Positions 1-11,434 are shown, numbered from the stretch's first letter. The stretch: DNA of 64,000 nt from Orientallactaga sibirica (GCA_036365145.1 JAEOAD010001365.1:6050501-6114500), one strand, 5' to 3'. Translations and numbers: made by a program. The notes: generated by a model from the sequence alone, not told the origin.

Positions 1-801
1 AGCTCTGTGTCACTTGGAGGTGTGAGTGTAGCCCAAGTTAACGGACACTGACAGTCAATAGTACCTACAGGTAGAGACACTTGGGATTTGGTAGAGTTAA
101 AGTCCTTAGGGCACTTCTCCAGGCAGTCGAAAGCATGCAGAACGGGTGTGCCCGGCGCGCTGAACCTAGACTGGCAGGTACAATTGATCTGAATTATCTT
201 GCTAGCAGGATGGAGCTTTAGTGAGTTCCTGACTCTAGATTCCCATGCTCTATGCCTTTGGTGGGTTAAAAGTTTAAGGAGAAAGGGGGGGGGGTGAAAA
301 AGGAAGGGAGTGAGGAAGAGAGAAAGAGAGAGAGAGAGAAGCCATAGCTTTTATTTTTAGCTAAAGAAACAGTGGCGCGGGGAGGGGGGGTAACTCATTC
401 AATGTCTTGCAAGTAGCACATCATAGAACCAAGAGGCAAGCCTGTTGAGATACCCTGAGATGTGGCTAATACTAAAGCTGTAGGTTTGCTTCCAGAGCCC
501 AGCCATCCGTAAGCTCTCAATAAACATCTGAATGAACGCATTGTTGTGGCCAAAGCTATGGGAAAGCCATGGAGTTAAGTGATGTCTCCAGGCATGACTT
601 TTTCTGTGTATTTTAGTTGTTGTTTCCTGGGACCAAGTATTGGAGCCTGGAGATCAGCCAGGCTTATATTTCTTAGCTCCCTCCTGCACCCCACTCCAAC
701 AGGCCACTCAGTCACCCCCACAGGTAATGAAGAATCTTTAGTGCTCCCAGGAAGACCTGAAGAATTCTGCCGACCCTTTAGACCAGGCAGGGTGTTTAGT
801 G
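1..801. other. single-copy-like non-coding DNA
   Basis: No gene or interspersed repeat is recognised. It holds a G-run near 285-294, a short GA tract (315-340) and a G-rich patch near 380-389. Open frames of about 60-90 codons at 575-929 run into the CA microsatellite and show no domain. Confidence 0.5.
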
Positions 802-828
802 CACACACACACACACACACACACACAA
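802..828. repeat. (CA)n microsatellite
   Basis: Uninterrupted CA dinucleotides, about 13 copies. A second, looser CA-rich patch lies at about 1024-1064. Confidence 0.95.
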
Positions 829-1079
829 CTCTTGTCATTTGCTAGTGCTTCTGGTCTCTGTAAGATACACCCAAATGCCTTATGAAGGACAGAGCCACTT
901 GTCAGCAAAGTATTCATTAAAGTAGACACAGCTCCTCTTCAATATAAATGAAGGTGCCTGCCCATGGCTGTCCAGCCACACCCTCAGTGCCTTGAATGGA
1001 GCACAACTCTTTGACGTGTGCTTACACACACAAGGATACACACACACGTACACACGCACACACCATCTTAAACTGAAAT

Positions 1080-2270
1080 TTGAACTGGCTGATCCCCAGG
1101 CTTACAGTTAGTCCCCTATCAAGAATTAATGCAATATCATGCACACACCATTACTGAAAAATTCTCCGCTGTTTTTTGCCAAGTGTTCCTATATAACAGT
1201 TTTATCACAAGTCTGACAACCTCCATAAAAATTCCAGGCATTCTATATCAACAGCCCTCTTTGTACTAAGTTATTAAACATTAAATTTTTATTCGTCATT
1301 TGTATTCTGTTATGCAAAATAAGCTTCTTGATAAGATGTGTCTTCTTAATTGGGCCCTTGATGCTTCTTGGATCGGAGTTGTCAGATTAGCTGGAAGAAG
1401 AGACACTGCGTTGAGCCAGCGAGCTACCAGGAGACCAATAGCTTTGTAACAACGATATTAAGTTAGAGAGGCCAAGTGGAGGGCAGCACCAGGCTCAGGT
1501 GAGGCTTTGCATCTGTGCATGTCTTATGCTCAAGCACTTTTCTCCTGGCATCAGCAGGGCTGATGGAAATAGATTTGTTTGTTGTTTACGGCATGCAGCT
1601 GTGGGCAATGCTGCATGGGAGTTGTATAAGATTGAAGCAAATTTGTACTGAGACTAAAATATTGAGCTTTGCTCCCCGTCAGCAGTCTCTGGAATCTTAT
1701 TGTCGAAAACTTTATCTAGTTGTAACCTTCCCCAGGGTGATTTTCATTTGCAGCTGCCCTGTTCTGTCTCTCATCTCCTGTCCCCCACTGCCACCACGGG
1801 GCTTTAGTACTTAGCAGGAACAAGGCAGCCAGCTCCGGCCAGAGAGCTGGCACTTTCCTGACAAGGCCACACAGAAGGACCTGGCGACAGGGCGGCCATT
1901 TTCTCTTCCCGGCTCTGGCCGCACACACTGCCACACACAGCTGGATCCTGCCTCCCCTGGTCACACCCTTGTTCTGCCATCCTGTGCCTGTTGTCAGGAG
2001 GGCTTTGGACACGAGGGTCATTCATCTGGAAGTCCAGCATAGATTGCCCAAGGGCCCAAGAGCCAAGTTCTTTGGGCAAAGCACACAGCAGCCCTCAATG
2101 AAAGATTGGGGAACCTTTGCAGAGATAACCCTCTTAGCATGTACCATCTGTCTTGACATGTAAGAGAATCTCTTTGTCCACAGATTCTATGGGGAAGGAA
2201 GAAGGCGAAAAAAAAAAAAAAAGACACCTCCCTCCCTGCAAAAGACCAGAGAGGGTTCTTTTTGTTTTAA
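1080..2270. other. single-copy-like DNA, AT-rich then GC-richer
   Basis: 1080-1480 is AT-rich and free of recognisable repeats, with smooth non-repetitive text of the kind seen in conserved non-coding DNA. 1500-2200 has higher GC and several overlapping open frames of 60-104 codons on both strands, none with a recognisable domain. No CpG-island character or splice-bounded exon is evident. Confidence 0.4.
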
Positions 2271-2274
2271 AAAT

Positions 2275-2460
2275 GGTGTGTGTGCACACACATTTGTTTG
2301 TGCTGTCTTTATGTGCGTGTGTGTGTGTGCACATATATGTATAGGTATATGCCTCTATGTTGTAGCTATGTGAACACATCCATGCTATGTGTATCTCTGT
2401 GTGTATGTGTGTATTTGTATGCATATGTGCATGTATGTATGTTTGCATGTTTGGTTTATT
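2275..2460. repeat. degenerate TG/TATG-rich simple repeat
   Basis: Stretches of TGTG, TATG and TTTG with interruptions, ending in a short TTTA run at about 2457-2476. It abuts the antisense B1 that follows. Confidence 0.8.
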
Positions 2461-2614
2461 TATTTATTTATTTATTTTGAGGTAGGGTCTCACTGTAGCT
2501 CAGGCTGACCTGGAATTCACTATGTAGTCTTAGGGTGGCCTTGAACTTGTGGCGCTTCTCCTACCTCTGCCTCCTGAGTGCTGGGATTAAAGACATGAGC
2601 CACCACACCTGGCT
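2461..2614 (-). mobile_element. B1-like SINE (7SL-derived)
   Basis: Antisense B1: the T-rich side is followed by gaggtagggtctcac, then ctgacctggaattcactatg, then ctgggattaaag and a terminal ccaccacacctggc, which is the complement of a B1 head. The TTTA run is the complement of its A-rich tail. Confidence 0.9.
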
Positions 2615-2639
2615 ATGCATGTACTTTTGTGTGTTTGTA

Positions 2640-3354
2640 TGTTTGTGAGTCACCTGCAGTGGGTATGTGACTTAGGCTGGGGAGGGCACCTGTGAGATTC
2701 TGAACCTTTACATACAGATCTCCCGAGTGACACAGCTTCTCATGGAGGTGCTGGTAGAAAGTCTTCCCTGAGGGAGTGGTGGAGGTGTTTTTTTTTTTTT
2801 TTCACCTGTCCAGGGGGTCAGGGAGGGGAATAAAGCAGCAATAAATACTCAGAAAAACAGCGAGGCCCGGCCTCACCCTGCCTGTCCTCTCTGGCGTTTG
2901 TCACTTTTGGTGCCCAGTGACAAAATCCCTCAGAGGAAACTTACCTGGGCTCCTGGCTTCAGAGGCATCTGTCTTTCACCAGCTGGATCCTTTGCCAAGA
3001 GAGATGTGAAGCATGATGGTGGGGAGTGAGCCGCAGAGCAAAGTCACTTTCTTCGTGGTGGTCGGCAGTCAGAGAAAACAGAGGAAGGGCTGAGGGAAAA
3101 GACACAGCCCCAAGAACACGTGCCCAGTGACTGGTGTCTGCCCACAAGGCTGGCAAGGGCCTTCCTTCAAAAGTTCCTATCATTCCCAATAGTGCCATCA
3201 ATCAGGAAGCCACCAGGGAGTGATCCGTTGGCCACGTCAGAGCACTTCCCATCCAATCGCCTGTCCATCATTGGATTCAGCAGCTGGGGTCCAAGTCTTT
3301 AATGCATGAGCCTCTTTTGCAAAGTACTTTATTTCCAAGTCACAGCACAACATT
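2640..3354. other. single-copy-like non-coding DNA
   Basis: No repeat or gene recognised beyond a poly-T run near 2789-2802. Short open frames at 2959-3302 lack any known motif. Confidence 0.45.
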
Positions 3355-3373
3355 CCAGTTTCCTGTATTTTTA

Positions 3374-3504
3374 TTTATTTTTTAAAATGTATTTTTATTT
3401 ATTTATTTGAGAGAGAGAAAGAGGTAGAGAGAGTGAGAAAGCGAGAAAGAGAATGGGCACTCCAGGGCCCCCAGCATTAACCGCTAAGCCATCTTCTCCA
3501 GCCC
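3374..3504 (-). mobile_element. DIP-like SINE, internally deleted
   Basis: The antisense tail (ATTTATTTATTT), GA-rich tract and gaatgggcactccagg are followed directly by gcattaaccgctaagccatc, the complement of the tRNA-like head. The middle of the element (aactccag...cttgtgcatctgg) is missing. Similar sequence starting ccagtttcc flanks both sides (3355 and 3505), consistent with a diverged target-site duplication. Confidence 0.85.
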
Positions 3505-3610
3505 CCAGTTTCCATTATTTTTAAATCAGGGTACCAGTGGGTTACCTCCAAAATCACTATGGTAAAAACAGACTACTTCAACATAAGCTGTTATATAAAT
3601 TAAGATTCTC

Positions 3611-3822
3611 GGGCTGGAGAGATTGCTTAGTGGTTAAAATGCTTAACTCAAAGCCAAAGGACCCAGGTTCGATTCCCCAGGCCCACAGAAAGCCAGATGC
3701 ACAAGGTGGCGCATGCGTCTGGAGTTCATCTGCAGTTGCTAGAGGCCCTACAGGCCCCAGTCTTTCTATCTGCAGCTCCCCTCAGTCTCAAATAAATAAA
3801 ATAAATAAAAATATTTTTAAAA
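3611..3822 (+). mobile_element. DIP-like SINE
   Basis: Full element: gggctggagag head, box A-like gcttagtggtta, box B ggttcgattcc, body agccagatgcacaaggtgg, CT-rich tract and AAATAAATAAA tail. It is flanked by the direct repeat aagattctc at 3602-3610 and 3823-3831, the target-site duplication. Confidence 0.93.
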
Positions 3823-3839
3823 AAGATTCTCTGGGCATT

Positions 3840-4545
3840 CAAGCAATAGAAAATGAACTCAAATTTGTTTAAACTAACACACAAATAAAAATGTACCCCT
3901 CCAGGGGTAACAACACTGCCTTCAGAATGGCTGAGGTTTGATGCTTCTCTTTACCTCTGTTTCGTGCACGGCCACGTGAGCGCATTCCTGGGTAGGCTGT
4001 CCGCAAACAGTATCAAGATGGCCACCAGGCTGTACCGTGCTGCTGAAGAACTCAGAGGAAGGAGCTCCTTGTCTCGAAAGCCCAGCTAAACCTGCCGGCT
4101 GCTTCTCGTTGGCATGGTTTGTAACCTTGTCCATCTTAAAGCCCATCACTGTGACTTGAGGGTGGCCTTAGGACCTAGGGGTGGCCATCCCACCACGGCT
4201 GGACAGTGGGAGAGGATTGGGTGAGCTGTGGTATGAAAAGAAGGCAAGAAGATGGAGCTGTCACTGTAACTCCAGGCCCTCAGCTTTGGGAGGAAGGCGC
4301 AGCCCATCACGCTTGCTCTGAGGCTTTTCAGAGGAGTCATGACTGTCCTCCCTAGCCAGGGATCTCCTGGGCGCTGTGCACCGACATGGAGTAAATCAGG
4401 CTTGGTACGTTTTACTGTTCCTTAAATGTTCTGTGTCCTTCTGGGTGTACAGACGCTTGCGTGCAGAGATCTGCCTGCCTATAAATTGGATTCATACCTG
4501 CCCTGATTCTGCCCATTCTCTGAAGCCTGCCTCGGGAAGCGTGCT
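3840..4545. other. single-copy-like non-coding DNA
   Basis: No repeat recognised. Open frames of 64-81 codons at 3922-4621 have no recognisable domain. Confidence 0.45.
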
Positions 4546-4564
4546 CTCCAGGTATCTTTCTTCT

Positions 4565-4848
4565 TTTTATTTTTTTTTTTATTTTTTATTTATTTTTGGA
4601 GAGAGAGACAGAGAGAGATAGACAGAGAGGGAGAGGGAGACAGAGATGGGCGTGCCAGCAGTCTCTCAGCTGCTGTGAACGAAATCCAGATGTGTGCGCC
4701 CCCTTGTGGTCAAGTGTGGCATTGCGCCCTTGCCTCACTTTGCATCTGGCTAAACATGGGACCTGGAGATTGGAACCGCTGGACATTGGAACCAGCGTTC
4801 TTAGGCTTAGCAGGCAGGCGCCTTAGCTGCTAAGCCATCTCTCCAGCC
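4565..4848 (-). mobile_element. long variant of the DIP-like SINE
   Basis: Antisense copy ending in ctaagccatctctccagcc. Between cttgtg and catctggc it carries about 35 extra bases (tcaagtgtggcattgcgccc and following) absent from ordinary DIP copies in this window. The box-B region is altered (ggttccaatctcc in sense) and tandemly duplicated at about 4763-4795. A perfect 19-bp direct repeat (ctccaggtatctttcttct, 4546-4564 and 4849-4867) flanks it, so it moved as a unit. A sister copy sits at 48388-48642. Confidence 0.9.
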
Positions 4849-4924
4849 CTCCAGGTATCTTTCTTCTACTTCCAACTCCCTGTGTGCCACTCTGCACACC
4901 TTGGGTTTTATTTTTATTTATGAC

Positions 4925-5042
4925 TTTTTTGGGTACAGGGTTTTGCTGTGTAGCTCAGGCTGGCCTCCTCAGAGTCTTCATTCTCCTGCCTCCATCTCCC
5001 GAGTAGTTGGGTTACAGGCCTGTGCCACTATCTACTCAGCTT
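4925..5042 (-). mobile_element. old B1-like SINE fragment
   Basis: Antisense B1 text: gggttttgctgtgtagctca, ggctggcctc, ctcctgcctccatctcccgag, gtagttgggttacaggc. It is more diverged than the other copies and its 5' end is worn. Confidence 0.7.
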
Positions 5043-6404
5043 CCCTTGTCCTTAATGACAACATAAGCCAGTGCCACCCTCAGCACACTGCAAATTCCTT
5101 CACCATCTAATTCACCTTCACTTGAGCACCCAGCGTGATGAATGGTGAGGACTGGAAACTCCACTGAGTAGACAGTGGAATCCCTAACCATGCTGTATCC
5201 AGAGCTCCGAGCTTGAAGAACCCCACCAAAAAAAAAAAAAAAAAAAAAAACCAGGAGAAAAGGAGTACGTATATGATTTGAGTGTACTTCACTTTCTTCT
5301 GCTCTGATGACAAGATCTAAGTGCTTGCGATAGCTGCACAATTAAGCCCGCACGTTGCCAGTGAGGACAAAGAGATCTGTCGGCTTGCGGAAGCTTCCAG
5401 ATCGGCCCCGATTCACCAGGGGAACTGTGAGGTCTCCATTCTGCCGGTCTCTCCCCGCACACAGGCTCCAAGCGTGATAAAAGACAGACATTATCTACAT
5501 TCTAAATACATATAGGTTAATGAAAAGATCACTGTTTTCTGGTAATCCATAATTCTCCCCCAGATAAAGGACTCCTTCCTGTACATTCAAGAGTCAGTAG
5601 CCACTTGGTTTGGAGTGGTCTTGGTTTCAGCTCCTGGCTGTGTTTTGACATTTCAAATTTGTAGAGGTCATGTGTGCGGCGGGGACGGCTTGCTAGAACA
5701 CTGATGATAATATTCCTGGCAGGCGCAGGCGCTGGAAATTCCGGTTTCAAGATATCTCATTATCTGCAGGTGCCATAATGGGAAGCTGAATGCAGAGCTG
5801 TCAATCACGGGGGAACATTTGGAAACGCAGCAGCCACATAAAAGCTTTCTCTGACTTACCCCTCTGCTCAACCAAGGAAGCTCAGAGAGCGCCTTGCAGG
5901 CAGCTTGGCTGCATCAAGCGAAGCAGGATGGACAGGATAGCGATGGGCTCATGGACCTGGTGCCTGCGACAGCCCCACCCGGCACCACCTGTCCCTACAT
6001 CCGTATCTCGGGAAGGTGTCCTCGTCCGCAGTCCACAGAGGGAGTGAAGGGAGTTCCCTTAGCATCTCCCTGCTAAGACCATTCCATGAAGCTTCATCTA
6101 CCCCACCCCATGCCCCAAGCCTCCAAGCCACTCTAGGCCTCTTGAGATCTATGTATTTGGCCTCTATGAGAGGAAGCTGGGGTGCAGACTGGATATTTGC
6201 AAGATAGTCTGGGTGCACACAGCTAGTTATTCACAGAGGCGGAGGGTTGAGAGGACTGGGAGACTGGGGTGCAGCTCTGCAAGCTCGGATGCTTTTGTCC
6301 AATATTGTTATCATTAGAGAGTCTCCGAAATTCTCACGACACAACTAAATGCGGACTGTAGGATTTATTTTGCCGTTATTTTAAAAGCGTTTAATAATTA
6401 GTAC
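5043..6404. other. single-copy-like DNA with one poly-A tract
   Basis: A 23-bp A-run at 5228-5250 is the only repeat. No gene or domain is recognised in the open frames of this stretch (60-101 codons). 5800-6220 is slightly GC-richer, without exon-like features I can defend. Confidence 0.45.
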
Positions 6405-6515
6405 TCAGCCAGGCATGATCGCCCAGGCCTGTCATTCCAGTACTCAGAAAGATCACAAGTTCAAGGCTGGCCTGGAGGTAGCTACATAGTGAGACACTCA
6501 AACACAAAAGAGAAA
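6405..6515 (+). mobile_element. old B1-like SINE
   Basis: Sense B1 with agccaggcatgatcgcccag, cctgtcattccagtactcag, caagttcaaggctggcctgg, ctacatagtgagacactc. The head and second half are recognisable but diverged. Confidence 0.8.
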
Positions 6516-7031
6516 CTACAGTGTTCAAACTCGGAGCTGAGAAGTGGAGAAGTGGAGCTCTCCTGACATACCTCTGTGTTTCTGACCCCAGCTGGTGGCC
6601 CCCAGACCCTCTAGGGACAAGGCACAGAATGTAGGGGTCTTCTCACAGGGTGCATGGGCCAAGCCACGAATAAAGGGACGCATGTCAAGCAGTGTCTGAG
6701 CAGTGCACACAGACTGGGGTCAGGGCTGTGAATGTAGACAGCTCCCCAGATATACAGGACTCATTCTAAGGGCTGATGGTCAAGTGGGAGCCCCTGTCAA
6801 ATCGAGGTGGGGGGGGTCCCCTTCTCAAGTGGCAGCTGTTGTTAACCTCCAGCTACACTGCGACAGGAAGAAGTAGTTGGCCACATCTGCCAGCTTTGAA
6901 AAGAAACTGGATCTGAACTTGTATTTCCAAACCCCAACTATACCAAATCGCGGGCTTTGGCGTGCTCCTTTCACATGTGCGTGCAACTCGATTGGATCAT
7001 ATTTACGCCCCTATCACTTTTTCTAGTAAAT

Positions 7032-7196
7032 GGGCTGGGAAGATGGCTCAGGAGTTAAAGGCACTTGCTCGAGGACCTTTGGGTGCCTGGCTTCAATTCC
7101 TAGGCCACCATGTAAACTGGACACAGAAAGTGATATCTGGTATTCATTTGCAGAGGCAGGAGGTCAGGGTGCGTGCACACACGCAAATACAAAAAA
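7032..7196 (+). mobile_element. B2-superfamily tRNA-derived SINE, old copy
   Basis: The head gggctgggaagatggctcag with aggagttaaaggcacttgct matches the tRNA-like head of the DIP/B2 elements. The body (catgtaaactggacacagaa) differs from the standard DIP body, so it may be an older relative. It ends in an A-rich tail. Confidence 0.65.
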
Positions 7197-7359
7197 ATTC
7201 TGGCCATTAATTTAGACTTTAATAGCAGCCTAATAAAATCACTGGGTTTGGGTGTCCCACGTACCACTTCTCCAGTGAGAAGTAAAAGGTCTTCTTGTGG
7301 TAGGCCTCACCAGCTTGTCTCTGTAACTGGCAGACTTGCGTCCCCAACCCTTTATTCTT

Positions 7360-8116
7360 TTTTTTTTATTATTATTTTTTATTGACTTTTAATCTTACAT
7401 ACCAAAAAAACCCCACCTGATATTTCCCTCCCCTCCCCCATTCCACTTTAGAACTCCTGTCTCCATCATATCCCCTCCCTCTCTCCATTAGTCTCTCTCC
7501 TAATTTGATGACATCATCTTTCTCTTCTATTTTGAGGGTCTTGCAAAGGTATTGCTAGGCACTATAAGATCATGGATATCGAGGCCAATTTCTGTCTGGG
7601 CAGTTGCATTGTAAGAGGTCATATCCTTCCTTTGGCTCTTCCATTCTATCCACCCCCTCTTCCGCAATGGTCCCTGAGCCATTGGAGGGTGTGACAGAGG
7701 TGTTTCAGTGCTAGACACTCCTCCATCCCTTCTTCTCAGCACTATGTTGCCTTTTGGGTCATCCCAGTGGTCATCACCATCTGAAAAGAGAAGCTTCTCT
7801 AGCCAGAAGTGAGAGTAGCGTTAATATGTGAACATGAACATTTAGTGTAGTGTCCCCAGGGCAGCTTGGTGGGAATAATATATACATTTAGTCAGACATG
7901 AGCAGGCTTATACCCCCAAGGCTCATGACCTCACCTACCATAGACTTTTACTTAGGTTTTTCTGTACCAGGTATGTATTCCCTCCCATAGAGAGGGCCTT
8001 CAGTCCAATTATGGAGCAGTTGGTTACCCCAAGAGTAGACACGCCACTATTGCACCCGTTCAGTCATTGGGCCTGTCTGGCCAAGCTTGAATATTCAGCA
8101 TCCACTGTTTTCACTG
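7360..8116 (-). mobile_element. L1-type LINE, 5'-truncated 3' end
   Basis: The poly-T at 7360-7380 is the complement of the A-tail, and the body is a 3' UTR shared with sense copies at about 45470-46805 and 52225-52580 (for example gtgcaatagtggc and tattattcccac). A perfect 17-bp direct repeat (cccaaccctttattctt, 7343-7359 and 8117-8133) flanks it, the signature of target-primed reverse transcription. No coding part of ORF2 is kept. Assignment to L1 rests on this architecture and on resemblance to rodent L1 3' UTRs. Confidence 0.85.
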
Positions 8117-8212
8117 CCCAACCCTTTATTCTTATCAGAAGAAACTTCACTTACATGAGTAGGCTTCCCTTTATACAGAATAATACTTGTCCCTGATTGA
8201 ATCATTTGCCTT

Positions 8213-8330
8213 CCATTCCTTTCTTCCCTCTCTCTTTTTCCCTTTCCCCTTCCTTCCTTTCTCCTTTCCTCTTTCTTCCCTCTTTCCTTTTTCCGTCCCT
8301 CTCTTCCTCCCTCCCTACTTCCTTTTCTCT
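8213..8330. repeat. pyrimidine-rich low-complexity tract
   Basis: Irregular CTTT/CCCT/TTCC runs, almost pure pyrimidine on the + strand. The 167-codon frame over 8197-8700 starts in this tract, and its N-terminal Phe/Leu/Ser/Pro-rich part is an artefact of it. Confidence 0.9.
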
Positions 8331-8334
8331 AAGC

Positions 8335-9240
8335 TTTAGCTGCGGATATGGGGCCTGCTACTTGTTGCTGGAACAGAGACGTGAAATCAACCTTCCTTCT
8401 AAGGCATCAGAATACTTCGGAGAGAGCGCGCTCACCCACCTTGCTGACGGGGGTGACAGCTATGGAATGCTCCCCAGTCTCTTTCTCCCGAAGGCGAGAA
8501 GGCTAAGAGCCGTGAGGTTATCGAGGCGAGGACTGTACCTCTACTCTTGGCAAAGCTCCCCGCTTGCTACTGAGATAGAACAGGCCAGGCGGGAAGTAAC
8601 CAGCATGGAAAATGGACAGAGCACCATTACTCAACAATGGCGCTCCCAGAAGGCTGCGGGCCACTCTCAGAGTGTGTCGGGAAAAAGCTTCTGGGAATGA
8701 ATTGTGGCAGGATAGGGTGAAGATGAACAGCGGGGGTGGGGGTGGGGGGTGGGGGGAGGGTGTGAGCGCTTCCCACCTTCCTACTAGTGGATGCGACATG
8801 ATGAAAGATGGAAACACCTGCTCAGTGTGCAACAGGCCTGGGATCAAATCCCTGGATGGCCTGCTTACCAACAGCAGTAAGCTCTCTGCAAGCCCAGTTT
8901 CCTCCAGTGTAGAGTGATCTTTATCTATTGGGACTGAGGAAATCATTGGCATAATTAACAGAGATCCTATGTAAGGAGGGCTTAGCCTGGTGCTGGAATG
9001 TCAAAATTCCTTAGTAGAGGAAGAGAAAGAAAGTTCTTCTATATATTAAGTCAAACCCAGCAGTCATCTGTCTCAATAGGAAATGTGCTTGCTTCTGGAA
9101 AGAGCGAGTTCCTTGTCATTAGAAGAGCTCAACCAGAGAGCCAGTATCTAGGTGTCAGAAACCACTCAGCTATGCTGAGGCTTCAGGAGCTTTCCTGTGA
9201 CTTCACGCTCCTGTTCAAGACTGCACGCGTAGAGAAGCAG
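8335..9240. other. single-copy-like non-coding DNA
   Basis: No interspersed repeat recognised except a G-rich low-complexity patch at about 8731-8762. Overlapping frames of 101-167 codons on both strands show no domain. Confidence 0.4.
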
Positions 9241-9243
9241 ACC

Positions 9244-9411
9244 GGGCTGGAGAGATGGCTTAGCAGTTAAGGTGTTTGCTTGCAAAGCCAAAGGACCTTG
9301 CTTTGATTCCCCAGGGCCCATGTAAGCCAGATTCGCAAGGTGGTGCATTCATCTGGAGTTCGTTTGCAGTGGCTGGAGGCCCTGATGTGCCCATTCTCAC
9401 TCTCTCTCAAA

Positions 9412-9454
<43 letters not shown>

Positions 9455-9500
9455 ACAAACAAACTAACTAACTAACTAACTAAATTAAATATTTAAAAAA
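9244..9500 (+). mobile_element. DIP-like SINE with expanded AAAT tail
   Basis: Head gggctggagagatggcttag, body aagccagattcgcaaggtgg, and CTCTCTC, followed by an exceptionally long (AAAT)n tail (about 9409-9453) grading into (AAAC/AACT)n to about 9480. The tail has expanded as a microsatellite. Confidence 0.92.
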
Positions 9501-9534
9501 GAAAAGACGCAGACTCCCATGGGTGTAACCAGTG

Positions 9535-9600
9535 TGCGTGTGTTTGTATGTGTTTGTGTGTGAGGGTGTGTGTGTGTGCGTGTGTGTGTGCACATGTGGG
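9535..9600. repeat. TG-rich simple repeat
   Basis: Interrupted TG dinucleotides (gtgtgtgtgtgcgtgtgtgt and neighbours). Confidence 0.85.
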
Positions 9601-9897
9601 TATGTGCTAGCTCAGAGGTGCACCCCTGGACAACACAACAATGGAATTTTTAAATTTGTTCAATGAGAAGATTGTACTCTCACGTCCCCTCTACTCCGCC
9701 CTACTTTACCGAGGTCCTCCTCTGTGGGATTATGGGTATTCCTTGTGGGGGCCTAAAGGCCTCAGTCAGGCTGTGTGGAGTGGTGGTACTTCAGGCTAAT
9801 CCCACTCTCCTTGAGACTCTTACAGTCTTTTTACCCCTTCTTCCATGATGTCCCCTGATAAGATGAATGAAGGCAAAATAATTTTATATTTTTTATT

Positions 9898-9945
9898 ATT
9901 ATCATCATCATCATTATATCATCATCATCATCATTATCATCATTT
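9898..9945. repeat. (ATC)n trinucleotide repeat
   Basis: Repeated ATC/ATT triplets with interruptions, directly before an ID-like fragment. Confidence 0.9.
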
Positions 9946-9949
9946 GTAG

Positions 9950-10022
9950 CGCTGGTGATGAAACTTAGGGCCTGATTCATGCTAGGCACTTGTTCTACCT
10001 TTGAGTGATATGCCCAACTCAA
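9950..10022 (-). mobile_element. ID-like tRNA-derived SINE fragment
   Basis: gcgctggtgatgaaacttag, ggcctgattcatgctaggca, cttgttctacctttgagtga and tatgccc together match the complement of an ID-type head (ggctggggctgtagctcagt type). It is diverged. Confidence 0.65.
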
Positions 10023-10024
10023 TA

Positions 10025-11250
10025 TTTTCATTTCAAATACCAACGTCATTCCCAGGTGGCGCCCTCTCAGGTCCAGAAGCCAGCCATTCAAAGCAAAGGA
10101 GGGTGCGCTGGGACACCCTGTTCTCTGTGTTCCACCTTTTCCTGAACATCAGTCCCTGAGGGGCACGTGACTGGAAGCCATATTGGATAATCACAGGGTG
10201 AACCACGAAAAAGAGCGAGGGCTTATTGATTTTCCCCATTTTGGTTTCTTGGACCCCTCTGGTGCTTTTTCATCGTCATATTTCATATTTCCTGCTACAC
10301 TTTGGAGTATTCCTCACAGGCTCCTGTGCGAAAGGCTCAGTCCCAGGCCACTGTTACCAGAAGGCCCTGGAACCTTTGCAAGGTGAGGCCTGGTGAGCAG
10401 AGGTCTTAACAGTCTTGGTGACTGAGTCCTTAGGAGGGTCGTGGGATGCTTTCTGTCTTTCTCTTTTGCTTCTTGGCCATAAAGAAAACTGGTTTTGCTC
10501 AACCATACCTTCCCACCTTGATGTGCCATCTTGGCCCAAGACTAACACACCAGGGACAACCGATTGTGGCCAGAAGCCTCCAAACTGTGAGCCAAAAATC
10601 ACCTTTTCTCCAGGTATTCGTGGCAGGAATGGGAAGCGAAGAGTCCGCTGCTTGTCCAGGCTGACTGCTTCATTTTGAGAAATATGTCATCACTGACCAG
10701 TGTGTTTGCAAGTGAAGGAGAGTGCTACACCCAAATTGTATGCCATGGCACAATTGCTGGCTGGTGGGGGGAGGGCCAGGAGATGCTCTCCAGGGTAAGG
10801 ACCCAGAGCAGGGTACTTTGCCAAGCTCTGAAAGCCCTGGGCAGGCAGCTGTCGGGTTTGCCGCCTTGTGAACACTGAAATTCCCCAGAGACCACATCAC
10901 AAAACACTTAACATGTTTCCACTTCATTGCTTTGTTTTCACTCTGAAGTTTCAAGAAAACGTGTCCTTCTGTCTCAAGCTGTGCCATTTGGCCTTGGACT
11001 TATTTAGTAACTTTCACCAAATTAGACCCATCCTAGGCCGGGGACGTGGACACTTCTCCCTCTCCTGCCTTCTCGCCTGATCCTCTGTCCACTTTTCTAC
11101 CCTCAAACTTCATTGCAAACTCTGCAAAGATGCCTCACGGCTAAGGCCAAGGCATGCACATGTACCTCATTGTCTTCATGTCTTCCTGCACGTGTTTGGA
11201 TCTGAGAAAGCCTCAGCCAGCCACATGGGTTAAGCAGGTTACTTAACACC
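10025..11250. other. single-copy-like non-coding DNA
   Basis: No repeat recognised. It contains many overlapping short frames on both strands (60-105 codons) without motifs. I see no supported exon. Confidence 0.4.
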
Positions 11251-11258
11251 TCTGAATC

Positions 11259-11290
11259 TCAAAAACAAACAAACAAACAAACAAACAAAA
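11259..11290. repeat. (AAAC)n microsatellite
   Basis: About seven AAAC units. Confidence 0.9.
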
Positions 11291-11355
11291 AACACCTGAG
11301 GATGGCAGTAACCAGCCTGGAGGGTGATCATGAATAAAGGTCAAGTGGCATGAAG

Positions 11356-11400
11356 TGTGTGTGTGTGTGCATGTGTGTGTGTGTGTATGTGCCTGCATGT
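11356..11400. repeat. TG-rich simple repeat
   Basis: Interrupted TG units, followed within 40 bp by a pyrimidine-rich tract at about 11435-11610. Confidence 0.85.
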
Positions 11401-11434
11401 GTGTTATACCACCACAGAACAAATAGATGAAAAC

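Noticed and set aside
3611..3700. tRNA-like sequence with box A and box B considered as a tRNA gene
   Set aside because: It is the head of a DIP SINE; it lacks a tRNA cloverleaf end and continues into the SINE body. The same applies to all other copies.
8197..8700. 167-codon + frame
   Set aside because: The N-terminal half is a pyrimidine tract; the rest has no domain and overlaps frames of similar length on the other strand.
10160..10185. ccatattgg considered as a serum response (CArG) element
   Set aside because: Only five A/T bases lie between CC and GG; the motif needs six.
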